A DNA stretch of 64,000 nt from assembly GCA_963820185.1 (NCBI GenBank), contig CAWFYV010000002.1, positions 248,001 through 312,000 on the forward strand. The letters are read 5' to 3'. Origin of the DNA: Aquilonibacter sp963820185 (GTDB lineage Bacteria > Vulcanimicrobiota > Vulcanimicrobiia > Vulcanimicrobiales > Vulcanimicrobiaceae). Under the pieces are notes generated by a model that was not told the DNA's origin, searched no databases, and was given only the letters and a program-made list of their open reading frames with translations. Both the position numbers and the translations under genes were made by a program. Shown in pieces: positions 24,577-33,125 of the stretch (positions are counted from its first letter, which is position 1; each line of letters opens with the position of its first letter).

Positions 24577-27500
24577 ATGGCCGCGCAGCCCGGCCCCGCG
24601 CCGCATGCGAATGAAGCTTCGCACGCTCCCGCAAAGCCGCGCCTTGCGGAATCGCCTGAGGCTGCGGTTGGAAACGGCACGCTTATGCGCCATCTGCAAC
24701 GCTCGATCGGCAATCGCGCGCTGGCAAAGCTGGCGCACTCGGTGGGACGACCGCTCGATCCACCGGTGCGCGCCGATCTCGAAGCGCAGACGGGCGAGGA
24801 TCTGCGTACGGTGCGCGTGCATCACGACCGCGAGAGCGCCGAATCGCTTGGCGCACAGGGCTTTGCCTTCGGCGAGCACGTCGTCACGCGTGCAACGCCC
24901 GCCAATGACGCGGCGAGCCGCGACCTGCTCGCCCACGAGGTCGACCATGTCATCGAACAACGCCACGGTCGCAAAGAGATCGCGCGACAAGAGCAGTCCG
25001 AGACACCCAACCATCAGGTGACTTTTAACGACAATGGCGGCGAGCGAAACGTACTCGTCGACGGTGTGCGCGTGCTGCACTACCAAATCCCGGAAAACCA
25101 GCGCGACATCGACGTCGGCATCCGCTGGGGATCCGAGAGTCCGAAACTCATCGAACTCGGCGTTCGACGCAAGTCTACGGTTGGTGCCCTCCTGGATCAA
25201 GGCGGCATCGAAGAACTCAAGAAGCGCGGATACGAAGTCGCCGCATACGATCAAATGATCCCGACGGATTTCGGCGACCACGGCGAAACGGAACTAAAAC
25301 TCCCGCCGCCGTCCCCGCCAAAACGGCGGCCGACGCAGAAACCAAAGCCACCGGTAGATAAGAAAACACCGCCGGTCAAACTCCCCGATTTGCCAAAAGT
25401 CGACGAGGTGAAAGCCGAAGACGCACCGCCGGTCGACCTTGCGCCATTGCCGGTCGATACGCAGGTCACACAGCCTGCTGCGCTGCCGCAACCGGCACCG
25501 AAGGATCTCATCGATCAGCGCACGAGTTGGTGGGGCAATCTCGATGAGGACGCGCTCGGCGCCGATTTGCTCAAAGCGGCGATGAACGCTGATCCCGATT
25601 ACGCGCAACATGTCCTCGACGATGTCGGCAGCACCGATCGCGACGACGTTTCGCTCGCCTTTGCGCAAGCCGCGACCGACGAGCAACTGCAAGCGCTCGC
25701 GTCGACCGAGAAGGGGCGTCGTCTGCTCGATCGACTCTTCGATGAGCTGACCGACGGCGAGGTTTTTGCCGACGAGCAGCAGCAAGCCGATCGCATCCTG
25801 CGTATCAAGACGCATTCACTCTTAAGTGAAGATCAGTTCGCCGCCGGCGTGACACAGGCGCAATCGCGAACCGGGGTGATTCTCCCGTATCGCAAGACCG
25901 GTCTCACCGTTATGACGCCGTCGCCGATTTACGCGTACCGCATGCCCGACGGCAAGATCAGCGTGCACGTGCGGTTCGATATCTATGGCACCGACTACGC
26001 ACGCGATCCCGACTTACGTTTGCCGCAACGTATTTGGGACCAAGTCATTCTCAACGAGAACGCTGTCGTCGGGGTCAAGTTGTATGACGAGGGCGGAACG
26101 ATCGAGTTCATGCCGGCGCTCAAATTGCTGCAGTACTCGAACGAAGCGGATCGCATCGCCTACGAGAAAGCGGGCGAGGCGTTCGGGATCGGCCTCACCT
26201 TCGGTATCGGCGGCGAAGCCGCGGCTGGTGGCGAGGTGGCCGAAGGCACGACGCTCAGCACCGGCGCGCGTATCCTCGGCTACGCGCGGCAAGGGGTCGC
26301 CATCGCCGACCGCGTCGCGACCGCGATCGACATCGGTAACAGCATCTTGCAAGAACACCGCGGTTGGATCATTGAAAACTCGCCGCAGGACGGCCGGTCA
26401 TTCGTCACCGCGATGGATCAGCTCACGTCCTACGTGCGATACTACGGCGTGGTGCGCGGCGGCGTCGGTATCGTGCAGCTTGCCAACAATCTGCGCAAGA
26501 GCTATCGCAACTGGCGCGCGTTCACAGGCGCAATGAAGGAGCTCTCGGAGAGCGAGCGCGCCGACATCGAGAAGATCGGCAGCGACACCGAACACCTGCT
26601 GCAAGAACTCGATAGCGCCACAAACGTCCAAGATATTTCGACGGCGCAACAGCGGCGCTATCCACCGGACGTGGCGCGCAAGCTCGAAGCCACGCCCGAA
26701 GGTCAGGGCGACGTGCTTCCGCTGCGCAAGAACGTTGCAGCTAACCAGGATATCGAAGCGGAGATTCCTCAACACCACGTGCAAGCGCAGCCCGACGATC
26801 AGGAAATGCTGCGCGCGTCCGGCGATCTCGAGACGCGCGCCTCGGCAACGCGCGGACCAAGAGGACCGCAAAAGCCTGCGCCGCCGGCGACACGGACGAC
26901 GACGCGCGGGCCCACGCGCGGCGGCGCCGGTGGTGGCACCGGGAGCGTCACACCGCGACCGAGGCCGCAACTCCGCCGCGTGCTGCCCGAGCACCTCGAC
27001 GAGCCGAAGCTGCTGCCCCGCGGGATCAACAATTACGGCGCCGGTGACGCTTTTGATTTCTTCCGCAAGAACCAAGCGCGATATCCAAAACACGTGCAAG
27101 ACATGATCGCCGCGGTTAGCGTGCCGACGAAGAGCGCGAACGAAATGATCGACGCCGCGCTTCGTGATTTTTACGCACAACAAGCGAACACCGCGCTTGG
27201 CTTTCCCGCAGCGAATCGCCCAGTCTCGCGGCCCGCGCCGGTTCCGGGCGGTCGCATTCTCGAACAATCATCACCGTTCACGACATCGGAGAAAGGGCAC
27301 GCGCCAAGCCGCGCAAACCCCGGCACCGAAGTCGAGGCCGGCTTTACGCCGACGCCGCTCGGCGATCGCAAGAATCTCAATCTGGTCGGCCACACGAAGA
27401 GCGGCGAAGTCGTCAAACTCGATGACTTCAATTTCAGCGATCGCTCGGGTGAAGAGATCAAGATGCCTGGCGCGTTGGTTTCGGACCCGCGCTTTGCCAC

Positions 27501-27696
27501 GAACAGCCAAGAGAAAATTATCGACGAGTTGCGGCGACACTACGAATTCACCAAAGACTGGGGCTTCAATCCCTACCGCTGGACGCTCCTCAGCGAAGAG
27601 GACTACAACATCGTGCGCGAACTCGCGCGCGAGAATCTTCCGTCCGGTTGGGAACGCTACGTCACGATCTCCTGGATCGACGCGGGCGCACGCTAG
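24577..27696 (+). CDS. large DUF4157 protein, candidate eCIS cargo toxin
   Basis: Protein of 1039 residues. A disordered start leads to MRHLQRSIGNRALAKLA, then the DUF4157 core with LRTVRVHHDRESAESLGAQG and HEVDH at residues 120-124. Next comes a Pro-rich stretch (~residues 240-310), a mixed region, then Gly/Ala-rich segments near 535-590 (GEAFGIGLTFGIGGEAAAGG) that may approach membranes. A second basic Pro/Gly linker (~765-805) precedes a C-terminal module from ~residue 800 to the end. That module is nearly identical to the end of the next gene. The layout (eCIS core domain first, variable end last) is that of known eCIS cargo toxins. The activity of the C-terminal module is unknown. Confidence 0.75.
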   Translation: MAAQPGPAPHANEASHAPAKPRLAESPEAAVGNGTLMRHLQRSIGNRALAKLAHSVGRPLDPPVRADLEAQTGEDLRTVRVHHDRESAESLGAQGFAFGEHVVTRATPANDAASRDLLAHEVDHVIEQRHGRKEIARQEQSETPNHQVTFNDNGGERNVLVDGVRVLHYQIPENQRDIDVGIRWGSESPKLIELGVRRKSTVGALLDQGGIEELKKRGYEVAAYDQMIPTDFGDHGETELKLPPPSPPKRRPTQKPKPPVDKKTPPVKLPDLPKVDEVKAEDAPPVDLAPLPVDTQVTQPAALPQPAPKDLIDQRTSWWGNLDEDALGADLLKAAMNADPDYAQHVLDDVGSTDRDDVSLAFAQAATDEQLQALASTEKGRRLLDRLFDELTDGEVFADEQQQADRILRIKTHSLLSEDQFAAGVTQAQSRTGVILPYRKTGLTVMTPSPIYAYRMPDGKISVHVRFDIYGTDYARDPDLRLPQRIWDQVILNENAVVGVKLYDEGGTIEFMPALKLLQYSNEADRIAYEKAGEAFGIGLTFGIGGEAAAGGEVAEGTTLSTGARILGYARQGVAIADRVATAIDIGNSILQEHRGWIIENSPQDGRSFVTAMDQLTSYVRYYGVVRGGVGIVQLANNLRKSYRNWRAFTGAMKELSESERADIEKIGSDTEHLLQELDSATNVQDISTAQQRRYPPDVARKLEATPEGQGDVLPLRKNVAANQDIEAEIPQHHVQAQPDDQEMLRASGDLETRASATRGPRGPQKPAPPATRTTTRGPTRGGAGGGTGSVTPRPRPQLRRVLPEHLDEPKLLPRGINNYGAGDAFDFFRKNQARYPKHVQDMIAAVSVPTKSANEMIDAALRDFYAQQANTALGFPAANRPVSRPAPVPGGRILEQSSPFTTSEKGHAPSRANPGTEVEAGFTPTPLGDRKNLNLVGHTKSGEVVKLDDFNFSDRSGEEIKMPGALVSDPRFATNSQEKIIDELRRHYEFTKDWGFNPYRWTLLSEEDYNIVRELARENLPSGWERYVTISWIDAGAR
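26980..27696 (+). repeat. shared C-terminal module, copy 1
   Basis: About 238 codons starting PEHLDEPKLLPRGINNY and including EKGHAPSRANPGTEVEAGF, GDRKNLNLVGHTKSGEVV, KLDDFNF, GEEIKMPGAL and DWGFNPYRWTLL. The same module ends the neighbouring gene (31488-32199). Invariant Asp and Glu-x-Lys residues (LDDF, then EEIK) are compatible with a PD-(D/E)XK-type nuclease but do not prove one. Confidence 0.8.
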
Positions 27697-27699
27697 CGC

Positions 27700-30600
27700 A
27701 TGGGGAGCGAGACCGCAAAGAGCACGCAGAGCAAGGCGAAGACCAAGAGCGAGGAGCGCAGCCGCGGCGCGCCCGAGACGGTGCGCAAGAACGTACGGCC
27801 GCTTCCGCTAGTAAACTTGCAACGCGTGCTCGGCAACCGTGGAACGGCGACGCTGCTCGCGCCGCCGCCGCAAGGCGGCCGTCCGTTGCCTTATGCGGCT
27901 CGCGATATTTTTGACGCAGACGCAATTGACGTCGCCGACCGCATTCGCATTCATATAAGCCAAGACGCAGCGGCGTGGGCCGACGCCGTCGATGCGGAAG
28001 CTTTTGCCTTCGGCCATGACATTATCTTTGCCGCCGGCGCATTTTCACCGGGAACGACAGCCGGTCGCAAACTGCTTGCGCACGAAATTGCGCACGTCTT
28101 ACAGCAGACGACCGAAGGCCTTCCTGCGGCGACGTCTGCGCAAGCCGAAGCCGATGCCGACGCATTCGCCGCCGACGTGCTTGCTGGGCGTCCTGCAAAA
28201 GTTACACGCTCGACACCGATGCGAGCCGCCCGACAGCCAAAAGATAAAGCAGAGACACAAGTACCGGCGCGCGGCACCTTTTATGTGTATCGCCAAAGCG
28301 ACGGCGCCTTCGTCTATGTGTACAACATGGAAGACGTGAAGACGTGGCCGAGCGAGATTCAGAAAGCTTTTACGACGTACATCCTGGATGCGTTTCCCGG
28401 AGCCACTGCCGAGATCGCACAAGCCTATCTTCGCGAACATCCCGACACGCACGTTCAACGCTCCGCTGCAGCGCCGGATCCGAATAGAAAAACCGAATCG
28501 TATCGAGCAACGCCCCAGTTCCACGCGATGGTCGAGCGCTGGATGAATGAATTTCATCCCGAACTCAGATCGGTTCCGGTTCCGACCGGCAACCGCAAGA
28601 TCGATGACAATCGGCCACCGTCTGCGTCAAGCGGTGCGGGCCAACCACTCGAGGTCACTGTTACGGGACCGCCGCGTCCCGGAAAAAAGCAGAGCGATGC
28701 ACCGCCGCAATCCGGCGAGCCGTCGAAAGATCCGACGCAGCAGAAAAGCAGCAATCCCGACACCGGCGGCGGCAGCATTTACGGGCAACCCAAAGGGAAA
28801 CCCGACGGCATCATCCAGTACGAGCCGCTCGGCGAAATGACGATTACGCCGAAGCTCGACGTGTACGTTGCACACTCGCGCGTGACGCCGCGCGTGCACT
28901 TCGAAGGCGGAAATGAGTGGCGATATGTGCTCAACATTTTCCCGAATCACGCGAATTTCATGTGGACAGTCTACAAGAACGATGATTCGATCGACTCCAA
29001 TCTCATCGAGACCGGGCGGATCGAGTATCCCGTAGACTTCGAAGGCCCTGGAATATACACAATCACCGTCGTCGTCAGCAGCCGTGAGTTCATCGACGGC
29101 AAGCGCTTGACCCTGAAGTCGCCGCCGCTCAAGGTCGTTGACGAAAAGGACGTTCAACGGGCGATCTTCGAGTCGAAGCTGGTCGGCGCCGATCGCGACA
29201 AGCCGTTCGAGCGCGATGCCTTCGGCCAACTGAAAGCTAAGGCCGGCTGGGTGCCGCTTTCAATTCAGAGCGAGATCGACGGCCTCAATGCAGAGATCGC
29301 GGCGATCGAGCGCATTCGGAAAGATGGAAAACTCTCCGACGCCGATGCAAAGAAGTACACCGACTTCTTCAACGAGCAGCTCGCCGGGCTCAAGACGATC
29401 CAACAGCACGTCGGCCAGCGGCCCTACGTCATCGCGGCGACCTTTCTCAACCGCGAGGATTCATCGTCGTTTCCGATGCGCATGTTCATGAATCAGACCG
29501 GGCGCGGCGAAACGGATGACAAGCACGCGTATGTCGATGTGGAGGTCTACGACTCGACTCTCAGTCCCGGCGAACCGCGCCGCGCGAAAGGACACGGGGA
29601 GTCTAGCAAAACTACGACCGAAGATCCCGCCGCGTACGCTGTAGCAGAGCTGAGCGCGGTCGAGGACGCGATGGGCGAGTGGCGCCACTACAACGAGTAT
29701 CCCGACGGCACGATGCACGCCGGCGTGCAGCTCCTCGAAGGTAACAAGGACATCCGCGAGTGGGAGATCGACACGCACACGCGCAGGAAGACCGCGCGCA
29801 AAGTGTTGACCGGTGTCGCCGCGGTCGGCGGCGTCGCACTGCTTATCGCGTCTCCATTTACCGGCGGTGCGAGCGCGTCGGTCGGCGTGCTGTTGCTCGA
29901 GGGCGTTGTCGCAGGCGCGACGGTCGCTCTCGTGGTCGACTCGATCAACGAGCGGATCAAGACCGGCACATTCCACTTCGACGCGCGCTTCGTGATGGAC
30001 ATGACGGCCCTCGTTACGACGTTCGTCGGCGTCGGCGGCGCAATTCGCGGACTCAGCGCGCCGATCGGCGCAGCGCGCAACGGCATGCTGATCTTCAACC
30101 TCGGAGCCGGCGCGACGAACTTCGCGATGATGACGGTCGAGACACAGCACTTGATCGATCAGGAGAACGCGCAATTCACCGCGCAAATCGCCAATGTTAC
30201 CGACAACGCGACCAAAGCCGACATGGAAGAGAAGCACCGCGCGCGCCTGGCGGGAATCATGGGCAGCGCATGCGTCAGCGGCGGTATCATCATCGTTGCG
30301 ACCGGCTTGGCCGCGAAGCAAGGGCTTGAGAGCGAGCCGCCGCCGGGATTGCCGGCAGGGCAACGGCCGCCGCCCGAAAAGCCGCTCACGCCGGAACCAC
30401 TCAAACCTGCGACGCCGCCACCGCGCCAGCAACCGGCAGCCGAAGTGCAGAATCCACCAGCGAAATTGCCGCCGACGGGCGAGAATGTCGCGCCGAACAC
30501 GCCGCCGCCGGACGTACCGCCGCCGCCGTCGCCTCCGCCGCGTGGACCGGCTGCGGATGATACGGTTACGCTCTACCACGGCACGCGGCAAAAAGGTTAT

Positions 30601-32199
30601 GAAGGCGTCTCGAAAGGGATCGACGTCAAACATTCGCCGGGTGAACATCAGGATTTTGGCCAGGGTTTTTACACCAGCGAGGACGTTGCGGTTGCCGAGC
30701 AAGCCGCCGGCATGCGTCCCGAAAAAGGCGGGACCGGCATGCGTCACGTGTTGCGCTGGGATATTCCCAAGAGCAAACTCGGCAAAATCGTCGACGTGCG
30801 GCCGGGCGGAGCGGATCGCGCCGCGTATGAAGCGTGGCTCAAAGAACCGCCCTCGTTTGCAAAAGAACCGGGTTTTCCAATGCAACCGGGATTCCGCACC
30901 AACGAAGAGTACCTCAGCGGGCTCGGCGTCGAGCAACGCGGCGCGGAATTTGAAAACTTTCTCCAAGCGAACAAACTCGGCGACGCCGACACCATCTTCG
31001 GCGACATCGGTACGCCGACAACGAGCGGCGCGGCCGCGCTGCCGGATCGCGTCAGCACGCAAGTGACGGTTCGTTCTCAAAAAGTTGCTGACGAACTCAA
31101 CGCCATCACGCGTGGCGGAGCACCGCCGCCGAGCGGAGGCGGACCGCCGCCAGCGCCGATTGAACCGGCACCGCCGCCGAAACCGCCGCCTCCACCACCG
31201 GCGGCACCGGTGATTCCAATTCGTCGCGGCGCTGCCGCAGCCAATGATAACGCGCGTGTCGAGGTTGAACATCCGCAGGTACAAGAGCAACCGGTCGAAC
31301 AACCGCTGCAGCGCGTCGCGGGGGACCGCGAAACCTATGCATCCGCGTCGCGCGGCCCGCGCGGGCCGGGCGGCCCAAACGCGCCAAAGCCGCCGCCCGC
31401 GAAACCCGCAACCGGCACAACACGCACGCGCTCCGAACCCGGTCGCTTCGGCGGAGGAGCAGCCGTAACACCCGCGCGCCCAACCGCGCGGCGCGTTCCA
31501 CCCGAACACCTCGAAGAGCCGCAATTGCTTCCGCGCGGTATCGACAACTACAGCGTGGGCGACGGTTTTGCGTATCTCCAGAGAAATAAGGCGAGCTATC
31601 CGCAGCATGTACAAGATATGATCGATGCGGTCACCACCCCGCGCATGGCGCGCAATGTCGAGATCGAGCAAGTGCTCAAAGCCTACTATGCACAGCAAGC
31701 AAACGTGGCGCTCGGTTTTCCCGCGACGAATCAGCAAGTGTCGCGACCCGCGAACGTGCCCGGCGGCCAGATTATCGAAGAGACGTCGCCGTTCACCTCA
31801 GCCGAGAAAGGGCACGCGCCAAGTCGCGCAAATCCCGGCACCGAAGTCGAGGCCGGCTTTTCGCCGACGCCGTCGGGCGACCGCAAGAATCTCAACCTCG
31901 TCGGCCACACGCGCAGCGGCGAGGTCGTCAAACTGGACGACTTCAACTTCCGCTATCGCTTCGGTGAAGAGTTAAAGATGCCGGGCGCACTCGCGTCTGA
32001 TCCACGTTTCGCCGTGACCAACCGGGATAACATCATCAGCGAACTGCGGCGCCACTACGACTTCACCCGGGATTGGGGATTCAATCCGTATCGCTGGACA
32101 TTGCTCAACGAAGAGGACTACAACATCGTCCTCCGGCTTGCGAACGACAATCTACCTCCTGATTGGAGCAGTTACATTCGCGTCACCCATATCCAATAG
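27700..32199 (+). CDS. giant multidomain DUF4157 protein with ADP-ribosyltransferase-like domain, candidate eCIS cargo toxin
   Basis: Protein of 1499 residues. Order of parts: basic disordered start; VNLQRVLGNRGTATL; DUF4157 core with HEIAH at residues 128-132; Pro/Gly linkers; an immunoglobulin-like beta domain near 380-490; helices; hydrophobic Gly/Ala-rich segments at ~697-880 (VAAVGGVALLIASPFTGG, SACVSGGIIIVATGLAA) that could insert in or cross a membrane; a Pro-rich linker to ~950. Residues ~953-1130 read VTLYHGTRQKGYEG ... HQDFGQGFYTSEDVAVAEQAA, the pattern of the DUF3990-like ADP-ribosyltransferase fold. Another Pro-rich linker precedes the same C-terminal module as the 24577 gene. No ribosome-binding site is obvious; it probably depends on the upstream gene, 3 bases away. 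Confidence 0.75.
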   Translation: MGSETAKSTQSKAKTKSEERSRGAPETVRKNVRPLPLVNLQRVLGNRGTATLLAPPPQGGRPLPYAARDIFDADAIDVADRIRIHISQDAAAWADAVDAEAFAFGHDIIFAAGAFSPGTTAGRKLLAHEIAHVLQQTTEGLPAATSAQAEADADAFAADVLAGRPAKVTRSTPMRAARQPKDKAETQVPARGTFYVYRQSDGAFVYVYNMEDVKTWPSEIQKAFTTYILDAFPGATAEIAQAYLREHPDTHVQRSAAAPDPNRKTESYRATPQFHAMVERWMNEFHPELRSVPVPTGNRKIDDNRPPSASSGAGQPLEVTVTGPPRPGKKQSDAPPQSGEPSKDPTQQKSSNPDTGGGSIYGQPKGKPDGIIQYEPLGEMTITPKLDVYVAHSRVTPRVHFEGGNEWRYVLNIFPNHANFMWTVYKNDDSIDSNLIETGRIEYPVDFEGPGIYTITVVVSSREFIDGKRLTLKSPPLKVVDEKDVQRAIFESKLVGADRDKPFERDAFGQLKAKAGWVPLSIQSEIDGLNAEIAAIERIRKDGKLSDADAKKYTDFFNEQLAGLKTIQQHVGQRPYVIAATFLNREDSSSFPMRMFMNQTGRGETDDKHAYVDVEVYDSTLSPGEPRRAKGHGESSKTTTEDPAAYAVAELSAVEDAMGEWRHYNEYPDGTMHAGVQLLEGNKDIREWEIDTHTRRKTARKVLTGVAAVGGVALLIASPFTGGASASVGVLLLEGVVAGATVALVVDSINERIKTGTFHFDARFVMDMTALVTTFVGVGGAIRGLSAPIGAARNGMLIFNLGAGATNFAMMTVETQHLIDQENAQFTAQIANVTDNATKADMEEKHRARLAGIMGSACVSGGIIIVATGLAAKQGLESEPPPGLPAGQRPPPEKPLTPEPLKPATPPPRQQPAAEVQNPPAKLPPTGENVAPNTPPPDVPPPPSPPPRGPAADDTVTLYHGTRQKGYEGVSKGIDVKHSPGEHQDFGQGFYTSEDVAVAEQAAGMRPEKGGTGMRHVLRWDIPKSKLGKIVDVRPGGADRAAYEAWLKEPPSFAKEPGFPMQPGFRTNEEYLSGLGVEQRGAEFENFLQANKLGDADTIFGDIGTPTTSGAAALPDRVSTQVTVRSQKVADELNAITRGGAPPPSGGGPPPAPIEPAPPPKPPPPPPAAPVIPIRRGAAAANDNARVEVEHPQVQEQPVEQPLQRVAGDRETYASASRGPRGPGGPNAPKPPPAKPATGTTRTRSEPGRFGGGAAVTPARPTARRVPPEHLEEPQLLPRGIDNYSVGDGFAYLQRNKASYPQHVQDMIDAVTTPRMARNVEIEQVLKAYYAQQANVALGFPATNQQVSRPANVPGGQIIEETSPFTSAEKGHAPSRANPGTEVEAGFSPTPSGDRKNLNLVGHTRSGEVVKLDDFNFRYRFGEELKMPGALASDPRFAVTNRDNIISELRRHYDFTRDWGFNPYRWTLLNEEDYNIVLRLANDNLPPDWSSYIRVTHIQ
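31488..32199 (+). repeat. shared C-terminal module, copy 2
   Basis: About 236 codons from PEHLEEPQLLPRGIDNY to the stop, homologous throughout to 26980-27696. Identity is highest across PFTSAEKGHAPSRANPGTEV, GDRKNLNLVGHTRSGEVV and DWGFNPYRWTLLNEEDYN. The preceding linker also shares the short block ASRGPRGPGG, so the duplicated segment begins near 31320. The LDDF and EELK residues are conserved. Confidence 0.8.
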
Positions 32200-32216
32200 G
32201 TATAGGAGCAAAGGGC

Positions 32217-32585
32217 ATGGCCGGTTTTGTACTGACGAATAAGGCAACATTCAAGTGCGCGCACAGCGCGCCCGTTACCGTCGCGGGCGGAATCACGATT
32301 TCCGCGCTGGGCACACATTTGACGATCAACGGCGCCCAGCCAATCGTCGCCGGGGCAACGATTGGCGGATTTATAACGGGCATCTGTACCTACGCTCCGG
32401 GCGGCGTGGCGACACCGTGCCTCACGTTCGTTCTTGCCACGCCCAGCGAAACGCATCTGGTCGTTGACGGAAAGCCGGTGTTCACCTCGGCCGACTCGGC
32501 CGCGATAGCACTGATACCCAGCAGCGGAAATGCAATTCCGGGACTGACGATCGTCGAATCGGAAGTCCTCGTTAGCAGTACGTAG
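32217..32585 (+). CDS. small PAAR-like/DUF4280-like protein, possible spike cap
   Basis: Protein of 122 residues; ATG 32217 follows AGGAGC. It has short repeated strand-turn units with paired cysteines (TFKCAHSAPVTVAGG, LTINGAQPIVAG, ICTYAPGGVATPCLTFV, LVVDGKPVFTSADSAAI). These resemble PAAR-like (DUF4280-type) proteins that sharpen VgrG spikes, and the locus otherwise lacks an Afp10 equivalent. It is the last gene of the eCIS run. The assignment is by pattern and position and is tentative. Confidence 0.5.
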   Translation: MAGFVLTNKATFKCAHSAPVTVAGGITISALGTHLTINGAQPIVAGATIGGFITGICTYAPGGVATPCLTFVLATPSETHLVVDGKPVFTSADSAAIALIPSSGNAIPGLTIVESEVLVSST

Positions 32586-32661
32586 CCAGCGCCATGCCGA
32601 GGAGCCACGTTTCCCGTGAAGAAGCCAGGGCACAGTGTACTCCGATGAAAGGGGAAGCACC

Positions 32662-33048
32662 ATGCGCGTCGTTTCTCGTTTTCTTTCAGCTCTCATCATC
32701 GCGCTAGGCGCGTCGTCACTGGCTGCAAGCGCGGCTCCTGGTCCCATTGTAATTCAGCAGTGCTTTATCACCGTGCCCAAGCACATGAGCCAGAAAGCAA
32801 GCGGTACGCAAATCACGTACGTTAACCAAGGGCATGTCAACGCCACGAAGGTCACTTTCGCGGTAGGCTACCGCAACTCGAACGAAAAGTATTTGCGGAA
32901 GGTTGAGGATGTCGGAAACTTCGCGCCGGGCGCGACGGTCGATCATCACTTCGATCTCTACAACGATGTCATATTCGGCGGTAAGACCCCGACGTCGTGT
33001 TCGGTCGTCCATGTCGTCTTTGCAAACGGCAAGACTTGGCACCCCTAA
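32662..33048 (+). CDS. small secreted protein of unknown function
   Basis: Protein of 128 residues with a clear signal peptide (basic MRVVSRF, hydrophobic LSALIIALGASSLAASA). The mature part is a single beta-rich domain with two cysteines (QQCFITVP and TSCSVVHVVF) that could pair. GGGGAAG lies before the chosen ATG. It follows the eCIS genes by 76 bases and ends before a strong terminator. It may be read through from the eCIS operon or have its own promoter. Confidence 0.7.
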   Translation: MRVVSRFLSALIIALGASSLAASAAPGPIVIQQCFITVPKHMSQKASGTQITYVNQGHVNATKVTFAVGYRNSNEKYLRKVEDVGNFAPGATVDHHFDLYNDVIFGGKTPTSCSVVHVVFANGKTWHP

Positions 33049-33081
33049 GCGCTTGTTCGCACAAAAAACTTTAACCCAGAG

Positions 33082-33107
33082 GGGCGATGCAGTTGCATCG
33101 CCCTTTT
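33082..33107 (+). terminator. intrinsic terminator at the end of the eCIS/secreted-protein unit
   Basis: Bases 33082-33091 and 33094-33103 form a perfect 10-bp GC-rich stem, followed by TTTT. It is the first strong plus-strand terminator after the eCIS genes. Confidence 0.85.
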
Positions 33108-33125
33108 ACTTCGAAAGAGCACCTC

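Noticed and set aside
29461..31737. A 758-codon minus-strand frame opposite the giant cargo gene
   Set aside because: It is rich in Arg/His/Cys and lacks any domain-like pattern, typical of the antisense of a GC-rich gene.
6799..32585. Tail genes as a prophage
   Set aside because: No capsid, portal, terminase, holin, lysin, integrase or att sites are seen; gene order and DUF4157/Afp16/ATPase genes fit eCIS.
33087..33125. Upstream start for the ketopantoate-reductase-family gene
   Set aside because: It would lie across the intrinsic terminator at 33082-33107 and adds residues not seen in the family.
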